Of a DNA stretch of 44,262 nt, positions 26,375 to 35,058 are shown one piece after another. The position numbers and the translations under genes are program-made. The notes under the pieces were generated by a model. It saw only the letters and a program-made list of their open reading frames with translations, searched no databases and was not told where the DNA came from. Source of the stretch: Bacteroidota bacterium (lineage in GTDB: Bacteria > Bacteroidota > Bacteroidia > UKL13-3); assembly GCA_947460345.1 (NCBI GenBank), contig CANHGM010000024.1, positions 1 to 44,262 of the forward strand, given 5' to 3'. Within the stretch, counting starts at the first letter, position 1, and the number at the start of each line of letters is the position of its first letter.

Positions 26375-28123
26375 TCACCCCAATTGCATTTCATAAAGTT
26401 TATTATACATCCCTTTGGCTTGTATCAATTGCTGATGTGTTCCTCTTTCTATAATCTGGCCTTTGTCTAGCACCAATATTTCATCAGCTGATTGTATAGT
26501 TGAAAGTCGATGTGCAATGGCTATACTGGTTCGGTTTTTCATCAATACTGCAATGGCTTTTTGTATTTGTTCTTCAGCATGCGTATCTACTGATGCAGTA
26601 GCTTCATCCAATATCAATACCCTAGGGTTTGTGAGTATAGCTCTAGCAAATGCAATGAGCTGTCTTTGTCCTGATGACAAAGTTGCTCCGCGTTCATGCA
26701 CATATTCGTTATATTGGTTTGGCAACGAACTAATAAAATCATGTATTCCCACCATTTTAGTAGCTTGTATAATTGCCTCCATACTCACAGTGTCGTCAAA
26801 CAAAGTTAAGTTGTCTTTGATGCTGCCACTAAACAAAAAAACTTCTTGTTGAACAACTGATATATTTTTACGTAAACAATCTAACTTATATTTATATATA
26901 TCAATTCCATCTATCAAAATCTCACCTGATTGGATGTTATAAAATCTATTGACTAAATTAATAATTGAAGATTTTCCGGCTCCGGTAGCACCAACAATGG
27001 CCAGTGTTTTACCAGCATCTACTTTAAATGAAACACCTTTCAATACCGGTTGATTTTCATTGTAAGCAAAGTATACATCTTTAAATTCTACAGTTCCTAG
27101 AATCTCTTTTTCTAATGTCCCGTCTACTTCTTTTGCATCTTTTTCATCTAACAATATAAATATACGTTCTGCTGCCACCATGCCCATTTGCAAGGTGTTA
27201 AATCTATCTGCTAATTGTCTTACCGGTCTAAAAAACATATTGATCAACATTAAAAAAGAGGTGAGCATACCCAGTGTAATACTTGGTGGTAATTCAATAA
27301 TTTTAGACACCCCAAACCACACTATTAACGCTGTGCTGATTGCAGTGATAATTTCGACTACCGGAAAAAAAACGGCATAGGCAAATACACCTTTGTTTTG
27401 GGCATCTCTGTGTGCTGCGTTAATTTGTTCAAACTTGGTATATTCTTGTTTTTCTCTACTAAATATTTGTACTATTTGCATGCCTTGTATATGCTCTTGG
27501 ACAAAGGTATTTAACCTAGTGACTTCATTACGGGTTGAGATAAATGAATTTTTAACCGCATTTTTAAATATAAAACCAGCAAGCAATAAAAGTGGAAGCA
27601 CAGCTAATGAAATTAATGTAAGTTGTATATGGGTACTTAGCATTAATATGACTATAAAAATAATTTGAAGCAAATCGCCTATTATACTTATAAGTCCTTC
27701 GTTAAATACTTCGGCAATGGTTTCAAGGTCACTTATATTTCTTGTCACCAAAGTACCTATAGAAGATTGATCGAGCTTCTTTACTTGGTATGAATGTATA
27801 TGTTTAAATATATCTATTCTTAAATGTTTAATTACATGTTGTCCTATATATCCTGCGGTATAGGCTTGAAAAAACTGAATAATTGACTGAGCAATTAATA
27901 TAACAAACATCCATAAAATTATATAAAACAAACCGTTTAGGTCTTTTGTTCCGATATATTGATCAATGGTAATTTGTGTAAGCCAAGCCCTGAGTGGACT
28001 TAGCCCAGCTAAGATTAGAGAAGCAGAAACGGTTGTAATAAATAACCACTTATAGGGTATGGCTAATGTATATATTCTTTTCAATAAAGAAACATCAAAA
28101 GCTTTCCCGTTTTTGTTAGACAT
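26375..28123 (-). CDS. MsbA-like ABC exporter, fused permease and ATPase
   Basis: A type IV ABC half-transporter of 582 residues that would work as a homodimer in the inner membrane. Six transmembrane helices fill residues 1-320. The ATPase follows with Walker A GATGAGKSS, Q-loop SVVQQEVFLFSG, signature LSSGQRQ, Walker B VLILDEATAS and the switch histidine in AIAHRLST. Members export lipids, peptides or drugs. It starts 6 bp after murB, so the two are cotranscribed, which is consistent with an envelope role. Substrate not determined. Confidence 0.92.
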   Translation of the reverse strand: MSNKNGKAFDVSLLKRIYTLAIPYKWLFITTVSASLILAGLSPLRAWLTQITIDQYIGTKDLNGLFYIILWMFVILIAQSIIQFFQAYTAGYIGQHVIKHLRIDIFKHIHSYQVKKLDQSSIGTLVTRNISDLETIAEVFNEGLISIIGDLLQIIFIVILMLSTHIQLTLISLAVLPLLLLAGFIFKNAVKNSFISTRNEVTRLNTFVQEHIQGMQIVQIFSREKQEYTKFEQINAAHRDAQNKGVFAYAVFFPVVEIITAISTALIVWFGVSKIIELPPSITLGMLTSFLMLINMFFRPVRQLADRFNTLQMGMVAAERIFILLDEKDAKEVDGTLEKEILGTVEFKDVYFAYNENQPVLKGVSFKVDAGKTLAIVGATGAGKSSIINLVNRFYNIQSGEILIDGIDIYKYKLDCLRKNISVVQQEVFLFSGSIKDNLTLFDDTVSMEAIIQATKMVGIHDFISSLPNQYNEYVHERGATLSSGQRQLIAFARAILTNPRVLILDEATASVDTHAEEQIQKAIAVLMKNRTSIAIAHRLSTIQSADEILVLDKGQIIERGTHQQLIQAKGMYNKLYEMQLG

Positions 28124-28129
28124 ATATAC

Positions 28130-29152
28130 TTATATAATATTTACTTCTGGTTGAAGTGAAATTTCGAATGTTTGATAAACTGAAGCAATTATGTCTTTGG
28201 CAAGCTGAAGAATGTCGTTACCAGTTGCACCTCCATAATTTACTAAAACCAAGGCTTGTTTTTCATGGCTTCCGCATGGACCAACTTTTTTTCCTTTCCA
28301 TCCACATTGTTCTATTAACCAGCCTGCAGCTATTTTTGTTTTGCCTAAATGGGGTGAAGGATATCCTGGCATCAAAGGATATTTATTCTTTAGTTTGTTA
28401 TAAAGTTCGGTATCAATTTCAGGGTTCTTAAAAAAACTTCCAGCATTACCTAGGACTTTTGGGTCAGGAAGTTTTGATTGTCTAATTTTAATAACGGCAT
28501 CGCTTATTTCTTTTACGGTTAAATCATTTACTTGCATCTCTTCTAAAGTATGCTTGATATCACCATAATCTGTTTTAAATTGATGCCAAGTTTTGGTAAG
28601 TCTGAGTGTGATTGAAGTGATGATATATTTACCTTTGGCTTCATGTTTAAAAACACTTTCTCTATAGCCAAATTTACATTCTTCATTCGTAAATGTATAT
28701 ATATGTTGTTCTTCTATTTTATATGCTTCTAAACTTTCAAACACATCTTTAAGTTCAACCCCATATGCTCCAATATTTTGCATAGGAGCAGCTCCACAAC
28801 ATCCAGGTATCAAAGACATGTTTTCTATACCGCCCCAATTGTTGTTCACTGCATATAAAACCAACTGATGCCATACTTCACCAGCTGCTGCTTTTACCCA
28901 CACGTGGTGCTCAGTTTCTTTTATTTTTTCAATACCTTTTAATGAATTTTTAATAACCAATCCATCAAAATCTTGTGTGAACAATATATTGCTTCCACCG
29001 CCTAAAATTAATAGTTTCTTGTTGTGTGATTTAGAATAATTAACTACATCTTTAAGGTCAGAAACATTTGATATTTCAGTAAATTCTTTGGCAGTTATAT
29101 CTAGTCCAAAAGTTTGATAGGTGTAAAGAGATTGTTCTGTTTGTAAATTCAT
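28130..29152 (-). CDS. murB: UDP-N-acetylenolpyruvoylglucosamine reductase
   Basis: A type I MurB of 340 residues that reduces UDP-GlcNAc-enolpyruvate to UDP-MurNAc in peptidoglycan synthesis, using FAD and NADPH. The FAD loop is ILGGGSNILF, the substrate region PGCCGAAPMQNIGAYGVEL, the catalytic serine lies in GSFFKNP and the catalytic glutamate in the C-terminal LQPEVNII. The start is ATG 29152 (MNLQTEQSLYTYQTFGLD); the longer frame from TTG 29188 runs through the promoter. The ABC exporter gene follows after 6 bp. Confidence 0.96.
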   Translation of the reverse strand: MNLQTEQSLYTYQTFGLDITAKEFTEISNVSDLKDVVNYSKSHNKKLLILGGGSNILFTQDFDGLVIKNSLKGIEKIKETEHHVWVKAAAGEVWHQLVLYAVNNNWGGIENMSLIPGCCGAAPMQNIGAYGVELKDVFESLEAYKIEEQHIYTFTNEECKFGYRESVFKHEAKGKYIITSITLRLTKTWHQFKTDYGDIKHTLEEMQVNDLTVKEISDAVIKIRQSKLPDPKVLGNAGSFFKNPEIDTELYNKLKNKYPLMPGYPSPHLGKTKIAAGWLIEQCGWKGKKVGPCGSHEKQALVLVNYGGATGNDILQLAKDIIASVYQTFEISLQPEVNII

Positions 29153-29169
29153 CACTAAAAAAAGTGTTG

Positions 29170-29177
29170 CAAAAGTA
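29170..29177 (-). promoter_or_regulatory. -7 promoter box for murB
   Basis: On the minus strand this reads TACTTTTG (TAnnTTTG), 17 bases before the murB ATG at 29152. Confidence 0.5.
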
Positions 29178-29281
29178 ACTTGTAACAAGCAATTATATCA
29201 AATATTTCTTAACCAATTCATACCATTACCATTACTTTAGATTATTTTTATAAAAAGTGTTAATAGCCTATATTTTGTGTA

Positions 29282-29312
29282 TTGTTTTTATAAGTGCTTA
29301 TATATATATTTG
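29282..29312 (+). promoter_or_regulatory. Promoter of the GH3-like gene
   Basis: TTG at 29282-29284 and TATATTTG at 29305-29312 are 20 bp apart. The ATG at 29325 follows 12 bases later. Divergent from the murB promoter. Confidence 0.6.
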
Positions 29313-29324
29313 TAAACTATATTC

Positions 29325-30830
29325 ATGGCAATATTTAATACTTTTTATACTTGGTTTTTACGCAGTAGGGTTAATTACATCAATCATGTGATTGAAAACC
29401 CTGTAGATACCCAAATGCGTGTATTTGAAGATTTAATAGCTACGGCTAAAAATACAGAATGGGGTAAAAAATATCAATATAACAGTATTCAAAACATTGA
29501 AGATTTAAAAGAAAGAGTTCCAGTTCATAACTACGATGGTATGAAACCTTGGATAGAAAGGATGATGAATGGTGAACAAAATATTCTATGGCCTTCTGAT
29601 ATTAGATGGTTTGCTAAGTCGTCAGGTACTACTTCTGATAAAAGCAAATTCATACCTGTAAGTTTTGAGAGCTTAGAGAATTGCCATATAAAAGCAGCTA
29701 GAGATTTATTAAGTATATACTGCAACAATTTTCCTGATACTAAAATATTTTCGGGCAAAGGTTTGGTAATGGGAGGTAGTCATCAAATCAATAGCTTTAA
29801 TGAAAACACCAGCTATGGCGATTTATCTGCAGTATTGATGCAAAACTTACCATTTTGGGTACACTTTATCAGAACTCCTCAATTAGATATTGCTTTGCTA
29901 AGCGATTGGGAAGAGAAGCTAGAAAAAATGGCCAACGAAACCATAGTCGAAGATGTAACCAATATCTCTGGCGTTCCTACATGGACCATTATTTTGTTTA
30001 ACAGAGTCTTAGAAATTACAGGCAAAAAATATATAGATGAAGTTTGGCCCAATTTAGAATTATATGTTCATGGTGGGGTTAGTTTCACACCTTATCGCAA
30101 CCAATTCAAACAGTTTTTTAGAAATCCCATCAATTACTTAGAAACATATAATGCCAGCGAAGGTTTTTTTGGGTTACAAAACGACCCAAATTCTGAGGAG
30201 TTGTTGCTGATGTTAGATTATGGTATATACTATGAGTTTATGCCCATGAGCGAGTACGGAAAAGATTTCCCTGAAACCAAAACACTAGACCAAGTAGTAT
30301 TGGGCGAAATATATGCATTAGTTATATCAACCAACTCAGGTTTATGCAGATATATAGTGGGCGATACCGTTAAGTTCACCTCATTACAACCATTTAAGTT
30401 TTTAATAACTGGTAGAACCAAACATTTTATCAATGCTTTTGGCGAAGAATTGATGATTGAAAATGCAGAGAAAGCTTTATTCGAAACTTGTTTGCTCACC
30501 AATGCCAATATTAAAGATTATACGGCAGCTCCTATATATTTTGATAACCATCAAAAACCCACACATGAATGGTTGATTGAGTTTAACCAAGAACCTTCAG
30601 ATATATATAAGTTTACAGAGATTTTAGATTTGCAATTACAAAAAACCAATAGCGACTATGAAGCTAAAAGGCATAAAGATATTGCTATGCAAATGCCTAA
30701 AGTGAATATAGTAAAAAAAGGCGTGTTTAATGAGTGGCTTAAAACTAAAGGGAAGTTAGGAGGTCAGCACAAAATACCTAGACTAAGTAATGACAGGGTA
30801 GTGATAGAAGAAATTTTAGAATTACTTTGA
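29325..30830 (+). CDS. GH3-family acyl-adenylating ligase
   Basis: A protein of 501 residues of the bacterial GH3 branch, related to plant GH3 auxin-amino acid synthetases. The ATP loop reads AKSSGTTSDKSKFIP (about residue 103), the substrate/nucleotide motif LETYNASEGFFG (about 275-286), and YIVGDTVKFT (about 344) is the third ANL-type motif. It would adenylate a carboxylic acid and join it to an amine, but the bacterial substrate is not established. Full length, transcribed alone from its own promoter. Confidence 0.9.
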   Translation: MAIFNTFYTWFLRSRVNYINHVIENPVDTQMRVFEDLIATAKNTEWGKKYQYNSIQNIEDLKERVPVHNYDGMKPWIERMMNGEQNILWPSDIRWFAKSSGTTSDKSKFIPVSFESLENCHIKAARDLLSIYCNNFPDTKIFSGKGLVMGGSHQINSFNENTSYGDLSAVLMQNLPFWVHFIRTPQLDIALLSDWEEKLEKMANETIVEDVTNISGVPTWTIILFNRVLEITGKKYIDEVWPNLELYVHGGVSFTPYRNQFKQFFRNPINYLETYNASEGFFGLQNDPNSEELLLMLDYGIYYEFMPMSEYGKDFPETKTLDQVVLGEIYALVISTNSGLCRYIVGDTVKFTSLQPFKFLITGRTKHFINAFGEELMIENAEKALFETCLLTNANIKDYTAAPIYFDNHQKPTHEWLIEFNQEPSDIYKFTEILDLQLQKTNSDYEAKRHKDIAMQMPKVNIVKKGVFNEWLKTKGKLGGQHKIPRLSNDRVVIEEILELL

Positions 30831-30972
30831 TTTAACTGGTGTTTCAGCTAATTCTTTTTCAAGACTTCATAATCTCAAGACTTTTCAATAAAACCTTTTC
30901 GTATTCTTCTTTAATTAATAATTTTTCAGGTTCTATGATGGTTAATCCGATATAATCTAATAACTTTATTCA
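30822..30972 (-). pseudogene. Remnant of a small gene, function unknown
   Basis: On the minus strand an open frame without a start codon encodes LDYIGLTIIEPEKLLIKEEY and continues EKVLLKSLEIMKS to a TGA at about 30859. Shifting the frame by one base continues as LEKELAETPVKSK to a TAA at 30822. The smooth change in composition across the shift, the missing N-terminus and the overlap with the GH3 stop suggest a decayed gene. The rest of the 263-bp gap shows only the RNase R promoter. Family not recognised. Confidence 0.4.
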
Positions 30973-31079
30973 ATGTTAGTTCAAATATAATTACATAGAA
31001 CAAATTTGAAAGTTTAATTTATCACCATTGTATCAAAATTAATTAACACTGTTCTGATGCTTTCTTTACACTTATAGCC

Positions 31080-31087
31080 TAAATTTG
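31080..31087 (+). promoter_or_regulatory. -7 promoter box for rnr
   Basis: TAAATTTG matches TAnnTTTG and ends six bases before the ATG at 31094. The TTG that would open a longer reading frame at 31085 is part of this box. Confidence 0.55.
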
Positions 31088-31093
31088 CATTCA

Positions 31094-33190
31094 ATGCCAA
31101 AGAAAAATAGCAACCAAATTAATCAAATTATACAAGCCATAAGAGGCTTTAAAGGTAAACCTTTCAATATAAAACAACTCTCAACGGCCCTAGGCAATAG
31201 CATTAAATTATCAGATATAGAATTATTGCTTCATCAAATGCAAGCGGTGAACGATATAGAAAAAGTAGCAGAAGGCCGTTTTCAGATGAGTAATATGAGC
31301 AACGATAAAGAAGGAACACTTGACTTAAATGCCAAAGGTAATGGATATTTAGTGCCTGATGATGGCTCACCCGATGTGTTTATTCACAAGAAAAATTTAC
31401 ATACTGCATTTAATAACGACCGTATCAAAGTAAATATATTCAATACCCGAAACACAGAGAAACCTGAAGGCGAAGTAATAGAAGTGCTTGACAGAGCCAA
31501 AACCAAAGTAACCGGTATTCTCGAAATAAGAAATGGGTTTGGTTTGGTGATGCCAGACGATAAAAGAATATATGTGCCCCTAGTGCTTGACTTAAATCAA
31601 CTCACAGGTGTAAAAGATGGAGATAAAATAGTGGTAGAGATTGTGTCGTGGGATATGGACGAAGAGACCCCTAATATTGAACTAAGAGATGTATTGGGAA
31701 AACCCGGAGAGCATGAAACCGAGATGAATGCCATCGTTTTAGAGTATGGATTTGAAACTTCTTTTCCTGAATCTGTGGAAGCTTATGCCGATAAAATTAT
31801 AACCACCATCAGCAACGATGAAATTAAGAAACGCAAAGACTTAAGAAACGTTTTAACATTTACCATAGACCCCGAAGATGCCAAAGATTTTGACGATGCC
31901 ATTTCGTTTCAAGTATTATCCAATGGACATTTTGAGATTGGTGTGCATATAGCCGATGTATCGCATTATATGCCTGAAGGGAGTGTGTTAGACATAGAAG
32001 CATATAACCGTGCCACCTCCGTATATTTAGTTGATAGAACCATACCCATGTTGCCTGAAGTGCTTTCGAATGGGGTGTGTTCTCTTAGGCCTAATGAAGA
32101 TAAACTTACTTTCTCAGCCATGTTTGAAATGGATGAAAAAGGAAATATATATAACGAATGGTTTGGCAAGACCATCATCCATTCGGCTAGAAGGTTTAGT
32201 TATGAAGAAGCCCAAGAACGCTTGGATGCAAAGGCAGGTGACCTGCATGAGGTTTTAACACAATTAAACGAAATAGCCCATATACTCAAGTCAGAGCGAT
32301 TTAAAAAAGGAGCTATCAATTTTGAAACTGAGGAAGTTAAATTTAAGCTTGACGATAAAGGAGCTCCCATGAGCATATTTATAAAAGTTAGAAAAGACGC
32401 TCACAAACTGATTGAAGAATTTATGCTATTGGCCAATAGAAAAGTAGCTGAATTTGTGGCTAAGAAAAGACCTCAACCAACATTTGTATATAGGGTTCAT
32501 GACCAGCCAAGTCCTGAAAAGATTATGGTGTTTAACAAAGTGGCTAAAAGATTTGGATACAATATAGACGGACAAAGTTTGAATGCCTTAGCCAAATCAT
32601 ATAATCAGATAACAGAGAAATCAGAGGGCAAGCCAGAGCAGCACATCATACAGCAAATGGCAATACGTACCATGGCCAAAGCAATATATACCACCCAAAA
32701 GACAGAGCATTATGGATTGGCTTTCGACTACTACACGCATTTTACAAGTCCCATCAGAAGGTATCCGGATGTGATGGCCCATCGGTTATTGTTTCATTAT
32801 TTAAACAAAGGCAATAGCCCTGCCAGTGGCGAATACGAGCAAAAGTGTAAACACAGCACTCAACGCGAGATACAAGCAGCAGAGGCAGAGCGTGCATCAA
32901 CTAAATACAAACAAGTAGAGTATTTAAAAACCAATGTAGGCAATGTATATGAAGGCATTATCAGCGGAATAACAGAATGGGGTATATACGTTGAAATTAT
33001 AGAGAATAAATGCGAGGGCATGTGTAGGTTAATGGATATTCCGGGTGATTATTATATTTTTGACGAGAAGCAATATTGCATCATTGGCAAGAGAAAACGC
33101 AAGAAATACGAGATGGGGCAGAAGGTGAAAGTGCAGGTTGTAAAGGCAGATTTAGTAAAAAGACAGCTTGATTTTAAGATAGTGGAGTAG
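31094..33190 (+). CDS. rnr: Ribonuclease R
   Basis: A 3'-5' exoribonuclease of 698 residues of the RNase II/R family. An N-terminal winged-helix region (FNIKQLSTALGNSIKLSDIE) is followed by cold-shock domains (GNGYLVPDDGSPDVFIH and NGFGLVMPDDKRIYVP) and the RNB catalytic domain, with the metal-binding cluster in TIDPEDAKDFDDAISF. FTSPIRRYPDVMAHR follows, and an S1 domain (VGNVYEGIISGITEWGIYVE) ends the protein. It degrades structured RNA. The start is taken as ATG 31094 because the upstream TTG overlaps the promoter. Confidence 0.96.
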   Translation: MPKKNSNQINQIIQAIRGFKGKPFNIKQLSTALGNSIKLSDIELLLHQMQAVNDIEKVAEGRFQMSNMSNDKEGTLDLNAKGNGYLVPDDGSPDVFIHKKNLHTAFNNDRIKVNIFNTRNTEKPEGEVIEVLDRAKTKVTGILEIRNGFGLVMPDDKRIYVPLVLDLNQLTGVKDGDKIVVEIVSWDMDEETPNIELRDVLGKPGEHETEMNAIVLEYGFETSFPESVEAYADKIITTISNDEIKKRKDLRNVLTFTIDPEDAKDFDDAISFQVLSNGHFEIGVHIADVSHYMPEGSVLDIEAYNRATSVYLVDRTIPMLPEVLSNGVCSLRPNEDKLTFSAMFEMDEKGNIYNEWFGKTIIHSARRFSYEEAQERLDAKAGDLHEVLTQLNEIAHILKSERFKKGAINFETEEVKFKLDDKGAPMSIFIKVRKDAHKLIEEFMLLANRKVAEFVAKKRPQPTFVYRVHDQPSPEKIMVFNKVAKRFGYNIDGQSLNALAKSYNQITEKSEGKPEQHIIQQMAIRTMAKAIYTTQKTEHYGLAFDYYTHFTSPIRRYPDVMAHRLLFHYLNKGNSPASGEYEQKCKHSTQREIQAAEAERASTKYKQVEYLKTNVGNVYEGIISGITEWGIYVEIIENKCEGMCRLMDIPGDYYIFDEKQYCIIGKRKRKKYEMGQKVKVQVVKADLVKRQLDFKIVE

Positions 33191-33246
33191 CTTTAAAATA
33201 TTAATAGGCTGTTATACAACATTATCAAAAAAAAAGTAAAAAACTA

Positions 33247-33277
33247 TTTGCATAAAAAGGAAGTCTGCTTATTTTTG
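33247..33277 (+). promoter_or_regulatory. Promoter of the tRNA pair
   Basis: TTTG at 33247-33250 and TATTTTTG at 33270-33277 are 19 bp apart, a complete match to the Bacteroidota consensus. The tRNA-Gly 5' end is 11 bases downstream. Confidence 0.8.
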
Positions 33278-33288
33278 CACTCCCAAAA

Positions 33289-33364
<76 letters not shown>

Positions 33365-33368
33365 AAAG

Positions 33369-33399
33369 AGTGTGAGTGGTAACTCAGTCACACTTTTTT
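33369..33399 (+). terminator. Hairpin with T-run after tRNA-Gly
   Basis: GTGTGA pairs with TCACAC, followed directly by TTTTTT. It lies between the two tRNA genes, so part of the transcripts may end before tRNA-Leu. Confidence 0.65.
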
Positions 33400-33438
33400 A
33401 ATTTAAGAGGGTCGAACCTCTAAGTTCTTTAAATAGTT

Positions 33439-33522
33439 GCCGCGGTGGTGGAATTGGTAGACACGCAGGACTTAAAATCCTGTGGCTTCACGGCTGTGCG
33501 GGTTCAAGTCCCGCCCGCGGTA
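33439..33522 (+). tRNA. tRNA-Leu (UAA)
   Basis: The acceptor stem GCCGCGG pairs with CCGCGGT, with a closing G-U pair. The anticodon arm is CAGGA-CTTAAAA-TCCTG, giving anticodon TAA. A long variable arm (GTGGCTTCACGGCTGT) marks a class II tRNA. The T arm contains GGTTCAAGTCC. Length is 84 nt and CCA is not encoded. Confidence 0.96.
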
Positions 33523-33523
33523 C

Positions 33524-33579
33524 AAAAAAGCAGAGTGAGAGTGGAGAGCGAGAGCGACCACTATTATTCTGCTTTTTTT
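33524..33579 (+). terminator. Terminator hairpin after tRNA-Leu
   Basis: AAAAAAGCAGA at 33524-33534 pairs with TCTGCTTTTTTT at 33568-33579, with an inner stem AGTGG/CCACT. The T-run makes it a convincing intrinsic terminator. Confidence 0.7.
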
Positions 33580-33642
33580 CTTCTGTACTCACACTCACTC
33601 TCACACTTTCTTTATTCTTATATTTATAGAGCGAGAGCGAAC

Positions 33643-33664
33643 ACAGTCACACTGTTTTTTTTTG
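33643..33664 (+). terminator. Short hairpin with T-run
   Basis: ACAGT-CAC-ACTGT is followed by nine T. It lies about 120 bp beyond tRNA-Leu and looks like a second, duplicated terminator, since the preceding GAGCGAGAGCGA phrase is repeated as well. Confidence 0.5.
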
Positions 33665-33900
33665 TTGTTCATTCACTCTCTTATTCATTCTTTTTTATGG
33701 ACTTTTTTGGACTGATGGTGGGGCAAAGTCATTAAATCATCATTTAAAAACATATGATATGAAAAAACTCAACATTAAAAATTATTCTATATACCCACTC
33801 ATTGGTGGCGGTGTAATTGTCTGTGGATATATATAATTTCGTTTTGATTCTTCATATATATATATACTTTTTTTGAATTTGGACATGGATTTAAACAATT

Positions 33901-33920
33901 AGCGATTACAAATCGGCGTG
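33901..33920. repeat. Degenerate hairpin repeat
   Basis: GCGATT-ACA-AATCGGCGTGTG resembles the GCCGATT-TGC-AATCGGCGTGGG element at 22072 with the left arm decayed. It stands between the tRNAs and the toxin-antitoxin pair. Confidence 0.45.
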
Positions 33921-34021
33921 TGTGGAATTGACTTTTGGTTGTTACACAAGTCTGACTCCTAAGAAGTTGCTTGGGGCATGGGTGTATCATTTTTATACTT
34001 AACAAATAATGATTTATATTG

Positions 34022-34029
34022 TAAATTTG
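34022..34029 (+). promoter_or_regulatory. -7 promoter box for the toxin-antitoxin pair
   Basis: TAAATTTG matches TAnnTTTG, 21 bases before the antitoxin ATG. No -33 box at the right distance was found. Confidence 0.4.
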
Positions 34030-34050
34030 TTGCTTTAAAATATTTGCAAC

Positions 34051-34257
34051 ATGAGAGTACTATTAGATATAAAAGACAATAAAGCCCTACACTTAATGGA
34101 AGTGCTCAAAAGTTTACCTTATGTAAAAGCCAAAACGATTTCAGAGCAAAAAGCTTTGCTGATGGAAGAGATAAAAGAAGCAGTGGAAGAACTCAAATTG
34201 GTTAGACAGGGTAGACTGAAAGGCATACCTGCTAAACAGTTGTTAGATGAGTTATAA
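34051..34257 (+). CDS. Putative type II antitoxin
   Basis: A protein of 68 residues, highly charged and mostly helical: a short N-terminal strand (MRVLLDIKDNKALHLMEVL) is followed by a glutamate/lysine-rich helix and the tail GIPAKQLLDEL. It overlaps the RelE/ParE-type toxin gene by 11 bp and precedes it, the usual order for type II toxin-antitoxin operons. The antitoxin family was not identified by sequence, so the call rests on size, charge and position. Confidence 0.75.
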   Translation: MRVLLDIKDNKALHLMEVLKSLPYVKAKTISEQKALLMEEIKEAVEELKLVRQGRLKGIPAKQLLDEL

Positions 34258-34576
34258 TATTATTGCCGTTCCTACTTTTAGGAAAGAATTAAAAAAGTTG
34301 GCTAAAAAATATCCTACTTTAAAAACCGATTTAGCCCTTTTATTTGAAATATTGGAAGAAAACCCCATACAAGGAACTCCTTTAGGTAAAAACTGCTATA
34401 AAATTCGCCTGGCCATTTCTGCAAAAGGTAAGGGTAAAAGCGGAGGAGCAAGGATAATTACCAATTTTGTTATTGCAGAAGAAACGGTATACTTACTCTC
34501 TATTTACGATAAATCCGACAAAGAAAATTTAACCGATAAAGAACTAAAAGAACTGCTACAGGAAATACCTGAATAG
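34247..34576 (+). CDS. RelE/ParE-family toxin
   Basis: A small basic protein of 109 residues with the RelE/ParE layout: an N-terminal strand and helix (TFRKELKKLAKKYPTLKTDL), the middle LGKNCYKIRLAISAKGKGKS, then AGEE-type strands (RIITNFVIAEETVYLLSIYDK) and a C-terminal helix. The family includes ribosome-dependent mRNA endonucleases and gyrase poisons; the sequence alone does not decide between them. It is coupled to the antitoxin gene and lies just outside the Rhs array. Confidence 0.82.
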   Translation: MSYNIIAVPTFRKELKKLAKKYPTLKTDLALLFEILEENPIQGTPLGKNCYKIRLAISAKGKGKSGGARIITNFVIAEETVYLLSIYDKSDKENLTDKELKELLQEIPE

Positions 34577-34706
34577 AATAACAAAAAAGCTTGAAAAGTG
34601 AAACCTTAGAATAACAATCTAGGCTTCCTCAAAAGAAATATTACTTGATTGTTCTATTTATACACACTTGTTGACCACTTCCAGAAAATGATTATTATAT
34701 AAGATA

Positions 34707-34731
34707 AAAAGCCTCCTAAAAGGAAGCTTTT
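34707..34731. terminator. Bidirectional hairpin between the toxin gene and the Rhs array
   Basis: AAAAGCCTCCT and AGGAAGCTTTT are near-perfect inverted arms around AAA, with A and T runs on both sides, so it can end transcripts from the RelE-type gene (rightward) and from the last Rhs cassette (leftward). Confidence 0.7.
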
Positions 34732-34747
34732 AATCTCGATTTTATTT

Positions 34748-34776
34748 GTTCCTCCCGATATATATCGAGATGGAAC
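34748..34776. repeat. Palindrome with a CGATATATATCG core
   Basis: GTTCC at 34748-34752 and GGAAC at 34772-34776 flank a perfect 12-bp palindrome, CGATATATATCG. It lies between the terminator and the last immunity gene and could be a protein-binding site or a small mobile repeat. Confidence 0.5.
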
Positions 34777-34823
34777 ATTCTGGTGTAGATTGAAGTTAGA
34801 GTGTGCAATGCTCAACCTGTCAT

Positions 34824-35057
34824 TTATCGGTCATCTAATTGAAAAATAAGAAGATTCATAAATTCAAAAAGCTCAATTATAGAAATTAAAATTAAAATTA
34901 ACAAAATTGGATTCCTTTTGACATGGTATATAGCAAAAATTAAACAATAGAGGTTGAAAATTGTTATAGCCAAAAAGATTAAGAAATTCGGTGCTAACGC
35001 CAATAAACTTATATTAATCAATATTGACATTATTGTATATACATAATATCTATTCAT
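34824..35057 (-). CDS. Membrane protein, putative immunity to the lipase-like tip (cassette 6)
   Basis: A protein of 77 residues that is almost entirely hydrophobic, with two or three predicted membrane segments (about 5-25, 27-46, 51-70) and a short acidic C-terminus (FQLDDR). It starts 1 bp after the tip gene and is the only partner in the array without a signal-peptide-plus-soluble-domain layout. Immunity to a toxin that attacks membrane lipids is a reasonable inference from position and membrane location. Confidence 0.65.
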   Translation of the reverse strand: MNRYYVYTIMSILINISLLALAPNFLIFLAITIFNLYCLIFAIYHVKRNPILLILILISIIELFEFMNLLIFQLDDR

Positions 35058-35058
35058 A

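Larger units (their letters stand above)
33580..34021. other. Gene-poor stretch between tRNA-Leu and the toxin-antitoxin pair
   Basis: About 440 bp with no convincing protein gene. It contains a second copy of the phrase GAGCGAGAGCGA (near 33630; the first is near 33546), a hairpin with T-run at 33643-33664, a 25-codon frame at 33759-33836 (ends LIGGGVIVCGYI) that is too short to support, runs of TATATA near 33828 and 33855, and a decayed hairpin repeat at 33901-33917. This is where core genome gives way to accessory genes. Confidence 0.7.

Noticed and set aside
29153..29188. TTG start for murB at 29188
   Set aside because: It lies upstream of the -7 box and adds 12 residues not expected at a MurB N-terminus.
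33445..33735. A 96-codon open frame through tRNA-Leu
   Set aside because: It runs through the tRNA and two terminator hairpins, and its translation is low-complexity.
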